A stretch of DNA of 64,000 bases from Camillea tinctor (lineage: Eukaryota > Ascomycota > Sordariomycetes > Xylariales > Xylariaceae). The number at the start of each line of letters is the position of its first letter. Position 1 is the stretch's first letter. A program made the position numbers and the translations under genes. Positions 13,758-24,277 of the stretch are shown here, piece after piece. The stretch lies in the NCBI GenBank assembly GCA_022578605.1, contig MU394064.1, positions 620,001 to 684,000 on the forward strand. Reading direction: 5' to 3'. The notes beneath the pieces were generated by a model that had not been told where the DNA came from, did not search any database, and saw nothing but the letters and a program-made list of their open reading frames with translations.

Positions 13758-14208
13758 CCCTCGACGAAATGCTTCATCTCTTTCCTGCCTCTTTCCTCCC
13801 TCTACGACCAGGGAAAACGAGGGAAAAAAAAGGGGGAGGGGTGGGGGCGAGTGGGAGGAAATACAGCAGATTATAGCTGTGATAAATAACAGTGCCGACA
13901 CGGACGGATGCAAGCATGTACTAGCATTTCGGGACAGGAAAAGGAGCATGTCCGTTCTCGATGTGGTAGTCGTGGCCCTGGATATTGGGTTCTTGTACGC
14001 AGCTGTCAGGGGTACAGTGCCTTCGACACTGAACTTGATATCTGTCAAATCAGCTAATGGTATTGCTTCCTCTGATCTATGTCTTTCGAGAAGGATTATA
14101 TGTACAGGGCAAGGTTTTGTGGGAATGGAGTTCGGTAGAGGATGAGGAGAGCAGCTATGGTACTGGGGACTCTCTTGACAAGGAGCCTTTTATATTGAAG
14201 AGAAAGGA

Positions 14209-14225
14209 GGGGGGGGGGGGGGGGG
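14209..14225 (+). repeat. G17 homopolymer
   Basis: Seventeen consecutive G residues on the plus strand inside non-coding DNA. A simple repeat, with a comparable C14 run at 47730-47743. Confidence 0.9.
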
Positions 14226-14570
14226 TATGGAATATAAGAAAGGGGAAACAGCAGAAATATAACAAAAGACAGAAAGGGGTCCGGCCAAGATGAGTCTCCC
14301 ATACGTATCCAGGTTAAGGAGCTCACAAAGTACTCAGGAAAGAGCCATCAAGGAAAGAAAATGAATAAAATGCCATCGCAACACAGCTCCGTTACTCAGT
14401 GAATAAACTAATGGCATAATGGCGCAAAGAAGAGAAAGGGGTAGTCTTCTGGACTAAACATGGCGGAAAGCTGATTTCAAAAGAATAAACGAGGGGAAAA
14501 AAGAGACAAGAAGCAAGTATTGATCAAATGCAGTTTCTTGCCATGAATAGTACCTCCTGTTATATAAAAA

Positions 14571-14810
14571 TCACTTGCACGTCTCGTCAAAGTCCACGCC
14601 ATGAACGACGTCTCCAGCAGAAAACACCTCCCCATCCCAAGAACAGGTAGAAAGGCAAACAAGTACCCTATCTACATCGACCCAATCCCCCTTCGGCACA
14701 ACCCAGGCAATCACCCCATCAACACCGCCCCTTTCACCCCTCCCCCCTAGCAAACAAATTCTCCCAAAGTAAGCCTCATAACCCCCCATAGCGCCGAAGT
14801 TTTTTAACAA
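14571..14810 (-). CDS. Possible gene remnant, unknown
   Basis: A 79-codon frame with mixed, coding-like composition (for example GVIAWVVPKGDWVDVDRVLV and FSAGDVVHGVDF) ending in a stop at 14571. It begins immediately beside the tRNA-like gene at 14812, so it may be the carboxyl end of a gene truncated there. No domain is recognised and no upstream exon was found. Chance remains possible. Confidence 0.2.
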   Translation of the reverse strand: MLKNFGAMGGYEAYFGRICLLGGRGERGGVDGVIAWVVPKGDWVDVDRVLVCLSTCSWDGEVFSAGDVVHGVDFDETCK

Positions 14811-14811
14811 A

Positions 14812-15205
14812 GGCTGGGTGGTCTAGTGGTCTACGACGCAGCATCAATTCAATCGAGCTCCCCCCCTCTACCGGCTGCTTGCCAGTAGAGGGTCCTCTGT
14901 CCTGTACCAGCCGCGTGCTCGTCCAGGACACGGGACCTCGATAATGTGGAGGTACCTTGGATAATTTCCTAATCAAGGATACTTCCACCCAGCAGCCACA
15001 ACACTCAATGCTCAACCCGATGAACTGCTTGTGTCTGGGGATGTGCTTGGGTGATGTGGGAATTCCCCGCCTTCCTCTACAGAGAGCAGTGGGGGCGATG
15101 AAGATGCATTTACCAGCAACTGTTTGTGGGAGATTGCCACTCTCATGAACACTAGAGCTCGATGCCATTGATGTTGAGACCTAGGTTCGACTCCTAGTCC
15201 GGCCA
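14812..15205 (+). ncRNA. tRNA-like Pol III gene with 310-nt structured insert
   Basis: The ends look like a nuclear tRNA gene. Acceptor-stem halves GGCTGGG (14812-14818) and TCCGGCC (15198-15204) pair in all seven positions with two G-T wobbles. An A box TGGTCTAGTGG lies at 14819-14829, a B box GGTTCGACTCC at 15184-15194 inside a perfect 5-bp T stem (CTAGG/CCTAG), and a T9 terminator at 15209-15217. The D stem has three of four pairs. Where the anticodon arm should be there are about 310 nt: a 10-bp helix (14839-14848 with 15167-15176, one wobble), a 3x3 internal loop, a perfect 9-bp helix (14852-14860 with 15155-15163), then local hairpins. No anticodon loop with U33 can be placed confidently. 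It could be a tRNA with an exceptionally long intron, a tRNA gene hit by a small element, a tRNA-derived SINE-like copy, or an independent structured RNA. Confidence 0.6.
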
Positions 15206-15208
15206 AAA

Positions 15209-15217
15209 TTTTTTTTT
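15209..15217 (+). terminator. Pol III terminator, T9
   Basis: Nine T residues four bases after the discriminator position of the tRNA-like gene. Runs of this kind end RNA polymerase III transcription, which supports a transcript ending there. Confidence 0.7.
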
Positions 15218-15982
15218 CTCATTAGTCCTCCTTATTAGGAAACCTACCTGCCTAGGTATATATCATCTCTATCCTTCCCATACTTGTTGTATAACAAAGG
15301 GCAGGTGCACCTGTGCATTCAAACCAGGTGCACTCAATTCACTGACTGATGCAGATCCTGTTATAGGCCTATGTTGTCGCACATTCGCACATAACCTGCC
15401 TTATTCCATAGGTAGGCCTGTATATATATTCCTTCAATGGCAACACCTTCCTGATAATACAACTATCAGCAATCGAACATGAATGCTATCACAATAGAAA
15501 TTTATGTTTTATTCATGTTCATCACACTACTTGTCTCTTACAACAGCCACACATGAATAAATAAGCGGTATCATCATACAATCGTCAGGGCTCTCTTTGA
15601 TCCGCATGTGACCAGCCTATGGTGAGGCTGCATCGCAATCAGGACGCAATCCGACTATAGCCAAGTCACGGTTATCGCCTCAAGGAGGTAGAAAACACAG
15701 ACAACCTAGCTTTCGTGGCGCGTTTGAAGTCTTCATCATCCGATTGTAGTAGATACCATATGATAATGATGAATAGAGAAGATAAACTTACATGGGATGA
15801 TTCATACTCTCCTGATATATGCAAAAAACTGGGATTACTACTAATCCAGATAAGTGTAAATAAAGTATAGATGGTTGAGTTTGGACAGCTCTTCAGAGGT
15901 TTGTTCACAAGCAATGGGAGAAAGACGCGGTAGAATTCATTGCAAGACATTGCCAAGGTCAAGCTTGGATGCCATGTTATAT
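15218..15982. other. Intergenic between tRNA-like gene and rio1
   Basis: Contains the rio1 3' region. A 96-codon leftward frame (15672-15962) sits directly after the rio1 stop; it is Ser/Ile/Leu rich with no domain and a donor-like GTAAGT in its middle, so I leave it uncalled. Nothing else is evident. Confidence 0.5.
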
Positions 15983-17766
15983 TTATCGCTTCTTTCTAGA
16001 ACTCGTGGCCACAAGGCGTTTCTTTAGATGTTTCGGCATCTTCTCTTTGCGCTTTTCGCTCTTGGCCTCTTTCGCAGCTTGCTTGCGTTGCTGTGATGTG
16101 TTAGCCATGACCAAGAAATTGAGAAGAAAGAAATAAGGTAGGGGAGAGGAGCTTCTAGTAGGGTAACATGAATATCCGATAGGTTAGGGGGTGGGGCAAT
16201 TGTTTTCCTCATTTGAGCACTGACCTTCTTTTCGTCTTTGTCCTCGAATCTCTTCCCTCGCGGTGGTCCCTTGGAGAATTTGCTCTCATCATCCTCATCC
16301 TCATCAACATCACTATCCTCGTCAGAGTCCAAAGCAGCGCCATCATCCGACTGGCTGTCGGAGCTTTGCTCTTCTCCTGCCTTATCCGGCAACACCACCT
16401 TATCCGCGAGAAGGTTCCGATATACCAACTGATTCCCTTCGCCTTCGCCGATCTTTTGCGCCTCCTTTTCGATATCGTACACTTGCTCTAGGGTCTGGGG
16501 GATGTACTGGTTTCGGAAAACCTCGTTGTCCACCTCCTGTTGGGCCACAGCCGTCTCGTCGCTGGCCGCCGCTGACCGCGACGCGTAAAGCTGCTCGATG
16601 GCTTCCGATAGGGCTGGCTCCTCGACAGGCCCCTCCGAGCTCGTGATAAAGTCGTACACGGTCCGATCGAGCAAGGTATCGACGCCTTGTCTACGGAAGA
16701 AATCACCAGTATTTTTTATATCCATACGCAGAAACTCGAGCGACCGTGGGTGATCATGCTCGACACTCTGAGATACATCGATGATGTATAGCTGGTTTTT
16801 ATTATATAGAATGTTGTACTCGCTCAGATCTGCGTGTACCAGTCGGCATACTTGATACATGCGCCGCATGATGCCCAGCAGCTGGATGTAGAGATGTCTC
16901 CATATCTTGTCGGCCTCTTCTGCGGGGAGGTTGGCGTCTCGTAAACGTGGGTAAGCCCAGCCTTTCTTGTCTCCGAGGAAGCCCATGACCAGTACGTGAA
17001 GCTTGAGCTGGATGGGCTCGGGACAGGCGATGCCGGCTGCGTAGATTCTTCTCAGGTTCCTGAACTCCTTCTCAGCCCAGAGTTTGACCATCTTCCGGCT
17101 GTTGCCCTTGTCGGCGCCAGACTTGAAACGGTGCTCGCCCGTGATGTATCTCTCGCGGTCTTTGAAGCTTAGGATGGCGGTCTTGTAGACTTTGATGGCT
17201 CGCTGAACAGGCGGTCCGTCGGTATCGGGGTATGCGACGGCGCCGTAGACATTGGCTTCCTTTCCGGTACTGATGGCGCCATGAACCTCACTGACCACAC
17301 CGCGGTTGATGATCTGGTACAGTATCATGCGAGTGCGTTGATCCAGAACCTGGTCGCTGGTGGCTCTGTCGGCCTTGTCCTTCTCTCGTTCTTGGGATTC
17401 CTTGACATCGTCGAGTCGGATCTTGGAGGCATGCTTGGATAGGGCGGATATCTGGTCGTCTACGCTGGCGAAGGTGTTGGCGGCGGGCTTCTGTATATTT
17501 GAGTGAAGTAGTCGTTGACGGTTGTAGTTTCGCGATAGGTCGGGTTCGCCGTCAGGACCGAGTTCGTCATCGTAGTCCTCGTCGTCGTTGAGTATATCGT
17601 CCAGGTCTGTGTCGTCCTCGTCAACTGCTCCTGGGGCGCCCTCGGCGGCGGCTGCAGTTGCTAGGCTTCGAGGTACTGCTTGGTTTACTGATTCATCGTA
17701 GCCGTTGTTCGCGGTGTAAACATGGGGTGGCTCGTGGGGTGCGGCCGGAGACGGTGCAGCCTCCAT
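15983..17766 (-). CDS. rio1: Atypical protein kinase/ATPase Rio1
   Basis: RIO-family enzyme needed for late cytoplasmic maturation of the 40S ribosomal subunit. Two exons (16225-17766 and 15983-16090) surround a 134-nt intron with a GTCAGT donor; the product is 549 residues. Skipping the intron would give a wrong carboxyl end, whereas splicing yields the Lys-rich tail MPKHLKKRLVATSSRKKR. Seen motifs: nucleotide loop STGKEANVYGA from about 166, ATP-contacting lysine in RAIKVYK near 192, catalytic HADLSEYN with Asp313, and metal-binding IDVSQ with Asp330 followed by EHDHP. Acidic stretches lie before the kinase domain (near 50-80) and after it (near 465-490). An upstream in-frame ATG at 17829 exists, but MEAAPSPAAP at 17766 is a more natural start. 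Confidence 0.95.
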
Positions 17767-18816
17767 TGTGTGAAGAATAGGATGCTGAGTACGGAGTAAA
17801 TAGTGGTGCGATGCGATGCGATGCGACACAATTCAAGATTATATTGGTATATGCTTGATCTGATCTAGGAAAAAGTGAAACTTTCTTTTCTCTTCTCTTT
17901 TTTTTTCTGGTTTTCTTTCTTGTAGTTGTAAGTTGTTGATGTTTGATGTTGTTGTATATGAGTAAGTGAAGATGAAAGTCAAAGTCAAAGTCAAAGTCAA
18001 TTAAACTTTCTTTGATAATTCTTTTTCTGGTTTTCTTTTTTTTTCCTTTTTTTTTTTCAACCCCGCCACTATGACTCTGTCCCCCTACACAACCCCTCCT
18101 ACCTATTTACCTAAGCCTAAGCCATTATCTTAGCGTATCGGCCGTCTTATCTTAAGCTGCTTAGTACCCAGCCAAGAGAACCTTATCGATTAAATTGGTA
18201 GGCTAGCAATGGTCTTATAGTATAAGTCTGAGTTTCTAAATGTAGTTGTAAGTTAAATCTTAAGTCTCTCCTCGACTTACACAATCGAGATAGCTTAACC
18301 GTATAAGTTTTACCCGTATAAGTCAAGGCAGGGTACCATTTCAATACTACATCACCAAACCAAAAGCAAGGTTGCAACATAACATCACCGGGGTCTTGAT
18401 CTTGACCTTGATCTTGGTCTTATCTCCCCCGCTCGCTACGTTGCATGCATTTATTTTATAACCATAAACTAGCCATAACCCAGAATAAGTCGCGTACGAA
18501 CTTGCATACATACAGCTTGCTTCATTACCACGGAATAATTATTATCGTTTCTGTCTGCCCAAGATAACGGCTGTCCATACGAGCCCGAGATCAGCGACGC
18601 TACTTAATAGCTAGCTAGCTAGGCCTTGTCGTCGTCGTCTCTACCTTATAAAACGGGAACAGCTCTCGCGTTAGTTATAGTTGACCATAGATTACCACAA
18701 TTCACAGTGGTTTCCAAATAATACAATACCATCTATTTCTACATAACCTAGTTGCTTTTCTTCACAAGTGATTTTTAGCCTGCCTATTAGTTACACTCTA
18801 ACCATACGTTGCTGTC
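17767..18816. promoter_or_regulatory. Divergent promoter region rio1/GH20
   Basis: Shared upstream DNA. A TATA box TATAAAA at 18647-18653 lies about 165 bp before the hexosaminidase ATG. The rio1 side has CT-rich tracts and a perfect (AAAGTC)4 repeat at 17975-17998. A 65-codon frame near 18183-18380 is unsupported. Confidence 0.5.
17975..17998 (+). repeat. (AAAGTC)4 tandem repeat
   Basis: Four perfect 6-bp copies in the rio1 upstream region. Possibly only a slippage repeat. Confidence 0.85.
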
Positions 18817-21266
18817 ATGGGACTTTTGCAACGGTCATGCCTATTAACTTTGATTTTGTTCAATGGTTTGTGAACTCTATAACTGCTTAGTTGACATTTC
18901 TAATGTTGTCACTTATCTTATATACCACATATACTACATGAAATTGCTTCAACTGACTGTAAATAGGACTCGCCTTGGGGAGACTCGCGGGAATACCCAC
19001 CGTTCCCTTTACAGCATCAAGTGATGAGTTCTACTCAGTCACTGCTCTCAAGTCGATAGTCGTGGATACTGCCTTTGCCGAGTATCGAGATGAGAGCGGA
19101 GAGACGCTCATCCCGCCGAGTTTGCAAGACTTCGCACAGGTCTTTACATTTGATCTGAATACTACTTTGGGCATCGATGCTCGTTTGACAAATGCTGATG
19201 AGGCTCCGTCCGATTCCGTATTTCTCACCTTGGGTGACCCCAGCAAGTATACCGATGTCAGCGGGGCCCAGACATCGGAAGGTTATACTTTATCAGTATC
19301 ATCTTCGGGCATCGTTATTTCTGGAGCCAGTCCACTGGGAGCATGGTGGGGGACGCGTACTCTCGTACAACAAGCAATCCTCTTAAATGGATCACTGCCG
19401 TTTGGAGAAGCCGTCGATGCCCCGGGATGGGGGATCAGGGGTATGATGCTCGACGCGGCACGACACTACTATCCCCCTGAGGTATGCATGCTCATCACTT
19501 ACATTACCTGCTTCTTGCTTGAGAGCCGATAATACAGAAAAGAAGAAGAGACTAATATCGGGAACTAGTTCATAATCGAACTCTGCTCTTACATGAGCTT
19601 TTTCAAGCAGAACACCTTCCAGTTACACTTGAGCGACAATCTGTATAATAACGTCAACATATACTCCAGAGAGAGGTCGCTGGATCTCTATGCCAGATTC
19701 CGGTTATGGTCTGACGCAGAGGAAGTCGCCGGGCTAAACAAGTACAAGAACGAATCGTACACCAGGGAGCAGTTCGAGGAGATCCAGTTTGCCTGCGGTG
19801 CTCGCGGTGTCACCATTATCCCTGAGATCGAGGCTCCCGGGCACGCCCTCGTCATCGTGCAGTGGAACCCAGATCTAGGGCTCAGCACTGATTTATCGCT
19901 GCTGAATATCTCACACCCCGACACCATACCGACGATGAAGACGATCTGGAGTACCTTCTTCGACTGGTTCCACTCTAAGACTGTCCATATTGGGGCTGAT
20001 GAGTACACTGCTGACGCCAATGAGTATAATCGCTTCGTAAACGAGATGGCGGCCTTCATTGCCGAGACCGCGAACAAGTCTACTCGCATCTGGGGCACGT
20101 TTCCGCCCAAGCCAGAATACGACAACATTAGTACCAATGTTTCGATCCAACACTGTATGTGTCTTGAAACTACCCCTCGTCTCCCCCCTTTTTGAAGTCT
20201 AAAAAGTGAATTCACTAACCAACCCCCTTTTCCCACAGGGGAATTCTTCGAGGACAACCCCCTCTTCGACTACATCCTCAACAACTACTCCGTCCTCAAC
20301 TCCGACGACACCTTCTACACCGTCAACAAGTGGAGCGGCAGCTACCCGCAAACCGTCCCCATCGCGCGCACCTTCAACGGCAACCCCGCCGACAGCGGCA
20401 TCTGGCAGCCCTTCGTCTTCGACACCAAGAACAGCAGCAACAACCCGCCGCGGTCCAGCGCCCTCGTGCTCGGCTCCGTGGTGCCCCTGTGGAACGACTA
20501 CGGCGCCAACGCCTCCGTCTACAGCGAAGCGTACTGGGCGTGGCGGGACGGGATCCCGGCGCTGGCCGACAAGCAATGGGGCGGGGACCTGGCGGGGACC
20601 GAGTTCGGCGCGGTGTTCGCGGCGCTGCACCCGTACGTGCCGGGGCAGAACCTGGACCGCGCGGTGGCTTCGCGGGGCGACGTGGTCTTCCGCTACACCG
20701 CCAACCGCACGGCCCCCGCCGCGTGCTCCGGCGCGTTGCAGCTCACGGACGCGTCCCCCAACGGGTACCACGCGTCCACGTCCTGCGCGGCGACCCCCGA
20801 CGGCACCCTGTCCGTAGGCCCCTCCTGCGCGCTGCGCACCCCGCTCTCCTCCAAGGGCAGGAACTACACGCTCTCGCTCACGCTGCGCGTCGACTCGTTG
20901 GGCCCCGACCCCGGATCCCCCACGACCCTCATCAGCGGCGGGGACTCGTCGCTCGTGCTCCTCGCGCCGGACTTGAATATCGCGCTTCTCGCGTCGGGCA
21001 ACGTGTACGCGCTCAACGCGACGGTGCCGCTGGGGCAGTGGGTTGAGCTCGGGGTTGTGGGGAGGGGGGATCGGACGTTTGCTAGGGTGCGGGAGGTAGA
21101 GGGGGAAGGAGAGGAGGAGGAGGAGTTCCTCGCGGTGCTGGGGATTAATGGCGCCTCGTTTGTGTGGGCGCCTGTTGCCGTGGAGGCGCCTATTGCGCAG
21201 GTTGGGGGTGAGGCGTCGAGCTGGACGGGGGAGCTGGCGGCTTTGGCGTTGAGCGCGGAGGCGTAG
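18817..21266 (+). CDS. Secreted GH20 beta-N-acetylhexosaminidase
   Basis: Glycoside hydrolase family 20 enzyme that removes terminal N-acetylglucosamine from chitin fragments or glycans. Four exons (18817-18865, 18967-19481, 19569-20154, 20239-21266) give 725 residues. The 49-nt first exon encodes most of a signal peptide (MGLLQRSCLLTLILFN). Residues 40-165 form the amino-terminal GH20b-like domain, ending in GAWWGTRTL and then RGMMLDAARHYYP. The catalytic Asp-Glu pair is D332-E333 in HIGADEYT. The third intron splits a tryptophan codon before EFFEDNPLF. The last 200 residues resemble a LamG/concanavalin-like lectin fold (LRVDSLGPDPGSPTTLISGG, then LGQWVELGVVGRG). Exon 4 is far more GC-rich than exons 2 and 3. 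Substrate (chitooligosaccharide or glycoprotein) is not decidable from sequence. Confidence 0.9.
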
Positions 21267-22046
21267 GGAGAGAGGAGATTGGGGGTCTTATTTTTTGTGC
21301 TTGGATCGACTCTCCTTTTCTTCTAAATCTCCTTGGCCGTGCGTGTTCGGAGGTGAGGGTTGGGTAGACGAAGGTGTGTCTGTTAGCTGTGAGCACGTTG
21401 GCATCCTCAGAATTGATGTTGTCAATGTCAGATAATTAATCTGCATAGTAGCAGTTGTTGATGAGCGTAAAACTTATATCAATGCCAGTTTTTGAAGTAT
21501 GAGGTTACGGGGTCAGGGGCTCAGGGGTCGGAGTTCCCCCTTTTATTGCTGAGGACAAATTTTCTCGACTGCCACTATCAACCCTCGCATTTCAACTATA
21601 CTGCGTCCAAGCTTCTACATAACTCAAGTTATAATTCTCACTGGGGAAGGTTCCTTTGATTTTGCGCTGAAATCACGCCTTGGATATCACGAGCCCTGTT
21701 GTCTTGGTCGTTATTATGTTAATCTAAGCGCGTGTGATAATTGTATTCTAGAAGGGGAAAAAGAAAATATTCAACTACGGTACCAACTATGAGACTAAAC
21801 TAACAAGGAAGCAGACTGACGTTCAATGACTAAAAACATGTTCTTCCCTCTCTATAGCCATTTCCCGAGATGTTGTAGTTGCTCCCCACCCACCCATTGT
21901 GCCTCCAGCCTAGTCTAGGACTGTTCTATTCTTCGAGAATATCAATAGTAACTATCCCTTTCGGGATGTAAAATACCCTGCCCTCTCTCATTGTATATGT
22001 CATATACGCATATTTCGTCTCATAGTTCTCTCGATTGCATTATATC
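21267..22046. other. Intergenic, GH20 3' region
   Basis: AT-rich 3' sequence of the hexosaminidase gene and the 3' side of the small leftward gene. No open frame here has a recognisable product. Confidence 0.55.
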
Positions 22047-22229
22047 CTACTTCTTCTTGCCGTCGTCTTTCTTGTCGTCCTTTTTGTCGTCCTTCTTATC
22101 ATCCTTCTTGTCATCCTTTTTGTCGCCTTTGAACACATCTATCTCATATCTAGAATCCCCACGCTTTTCACAACGCCAACAGTACTCACCAGAGTACGAA
22201 TCTTTGCAATGTTGGCAGTACCCTCCCAT
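22047..22229 (-). CDS. Small CxxC protein with KKDD-repeat tail
   Basis: A 60-residue single-exon frame. The first half carries two CxxC knuckles (CQHC at 5-8 and CWRC at 17-20), the spacing of a small zinc ribbon, followed by EKRGDSRYEIDVF. The second half is five near-perfect KKDD units ending DGKKK, a highly charged, probably disordered tail. Repeat units differ at synonymous positions (AAG/AAA, GAT/GAC), which fits selection on the protein. The plus strand of the same DNA gives only a Ser/Phe/Leu repeat. I know no named family; a nucleic-acid or metal-binding role is inference. Confidence 0.45.
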   Translation of the reverse strand: MGGYCQHCKDSYSGEYCWRCEKRGDSRYEIDVFKGDKKDDKKDDKKDDKKDDKKDDGKKK

Positions 22230-24277
22230 AGTGAGATAGCTTAGGCGGTGGGTATAAGGTTGGACTTGGGGTTGAAGTCAGTTATGTAAGATAGGTAGGT
22301 GGGTAGGTAGGTCACTTAAGGCTGAACTGACGGCCGGGTGATAATGAAATTCGTTCTAGATTGACCTGGAACGGGCTTGACTGCCGTAAATCGTGATGTT
22401 GAGATGAAAGACTCGTATAGACTTGGGATGTATGAAGATGAATGTTCCAAGGCTCTTGGTCTCAAGTCTAGCTTGACTTATTACAAGTTTGCCTTTTTTG
22501 GTTCAAGAGTACTCTTATAGAATATCTGCTGATATTTGTGATTGAGAGGAGTTCATGGGGCGAAGAGGTGATAACTGTAGGCAGAAAAGAACTTGGATGA
22601 AGATATCAAGATACTCGAATCTAAATTTGCAAGGGAAAGGTTTCTTTTATACACGGAAATATCACCTTAGGTTACTTAGGAGCAGTGGTTGAATGAGGCT
22701 GATGTTCTTTGACACTAGTAACTATCTTCCTAGCATAACACGAAACCGATCATGGGGGTCACTGTGATGACTTGAAGCTGAAAATATAGGTTACTCGGAG
22801 GAACAAGAGGTACTACACAAATCTTCACTTTTATAAGAACAAGTCACCCACACCGTCGTAATTCTACGTTAAACGTCAACGAGAATGATAGTTTTAGTGA
22901 GAATAAGTCCCGAGTCTAGAACTATTTCGAGGGGTTTGAAGGAGCACGGAGACTAGTAAGAACTTGGAGTTCCTAAGTGAGTCAGAGGTTTTAGGGCAAT
23001 ATCTTATCATGAAGTGACAATCTAGCTTTTGACTGAGCTGTGGTCACCGAGATATCCCAAATAGGAGAGCCAGGCTTTTGAAGATGATATAGAATAGCGT
23101 TTGCTTTATGTCATTACCTGACAAGGGATGTTTGTTTCTTGCGGTACCAAAAAAAAAGATGTACCCTACTATTGTGGTCTGTCATTGAAGGTTTTCAGAA
23201 TTTTGCTCATATTCCTGGGGGTTCCCCTGAAATAGGACTTCTAACCAAGGTCTATTGTCATTACACTCGAGGCCAGCTCTTATTAAATATCTGACCAAAT
23301 AAAATAGACGTGCTGATGTTCATAGGAAACATCATATTGCTAGTTAGAGTTGCGTAAAAAGAATACCGTGTCATTATATTAACCTGGGATGAATTCATCA
23401 GAATTTACTTTCCTTATAGGGCTGGTTGTGCAGGATTCAGCTCTGGCGTTATACACAACTGCCGTGCTTCCTAGTCCTGATACACAGGAAGCCTTGTTTA
23501 AAAGAGACATTATCTTCAGACTGACTAGATAGTATTTGCTACACAAAAAGAAAGATCGACCGGCGCATGACCGAAAAAGGTCATTCAGAAACCGAATCCA
23601 AAATAGTGGGCAATACCAATGGTCATTCAGTGCGGACTATCAGTTTGTCAGTCAAGATGTTGGGGTAGTCGTACGGTAAGGTTGCAACAATCGAGTCAAA
23701 GGCAAGAACTGTGCTCACGGAAAGATACGATTCTAAGCCTTTTTCGGCCGAGATTTGCTTTTGGTTGGTGCTAATTATAATAAAGAAGCTAGTAACCTAT
23801 GAAGTCAAACAAGTACGCGTATTGGTGGAACTATCAAACAATGCTAGAGTATCTCTGCCATGCCCCTGACGTGAAGAGATGATCAAAGTTATGAAGTGCT
23901 GGATAATATTGTAAAGCGATTTCCACTTTACTCTGCAGGAACTGTTTAGCAGAATCATAGGGCTGCCACGAGAGTTGGTATATCTCATGACAAATCAAGC
24001 GCCAGGTGTTCCTAAAACCACCAACGATATCATGAATATACTTGAGAAATACTTTCTAGTACTTCTCCACGGACAGGCTTTAACTCGGATCCCCTTAATT
24101 CTCGAACACGCAGTACTCACTGTCGACAACAGGACACAAGACAACTGACCCCTCTGACTAGTACCATGATACCGTCTCACATCCTCTCGCCATCTACCAC
24201 CTGCCTAAGGCCCTCCATCCTGAGCCAGGCGTCCCCCCAAAAAGCAAGAACCCGGAACAGACGCCTCCCCCGCTCCC
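22230..24277. other. Intergenic, no gene seen
   Basis: Two kilobases, roughly even base composition with many stops in all frames. Neither strand shows an open frame above about 63 codons with a recognisable product. TAGGTAGGT words occur near 22290-22315. Confidence 0.6.

Larger units (their letters stand above)
11287..14811. other. Gene-poor intergenic region
   Basis: A 3.5-kb stretch with no supported full gene. It contains the fzo1 3' untranslated region (A/T runs to about 11870), two TACCTAGGTA palindromes (12194-12203, 13206-13215), a G17 run at 14209-14225, and two short coding-like fragments listed separately (13605-13757 and 14571-14810). Other open frames are low complexity. Confidence 0.55.

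Noticed and set aside
13702..14145. 147-codon plus-strand frame and the opposing 121-codon frame
   Set aside because: Each spans low-complexity A/G-rich DNA; no family likeness and no splice context.
14776..15168. 130-codon minus-strand frame across the tRNA-like gene
   Set aside because: Overlaps exact RNA stems and Pol III boxes; protein shows no domain.
14812..15205. Ordinary intron-containing tRNA call
   Set aside because: No placement of the 5' half gives an anticodon loop with U33, and the insert is far longer than fungal tRNA introns; kept as tRNA-like ncRNA.
15672..15962. 96-codon frame downstream of rio1
   Set aside because: Lies in the rio1 3' region, composition is AT-driven and no domain is seen.
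16024..16224. Unspliced carboxyl end of Rio1 reading through the intron
   Set aside because: It gives a non-homologous hydrophobic tail; splicing 16091-16224 restores the family's Lys-rich end.
20199..21046. 190- to 238-codon frames overlapping hexosaminidase exon 4
   Set aside because: Shadows produced by high GC content; Arg/Val/Ala-rich and no domain, while the GH20 frame is clear.
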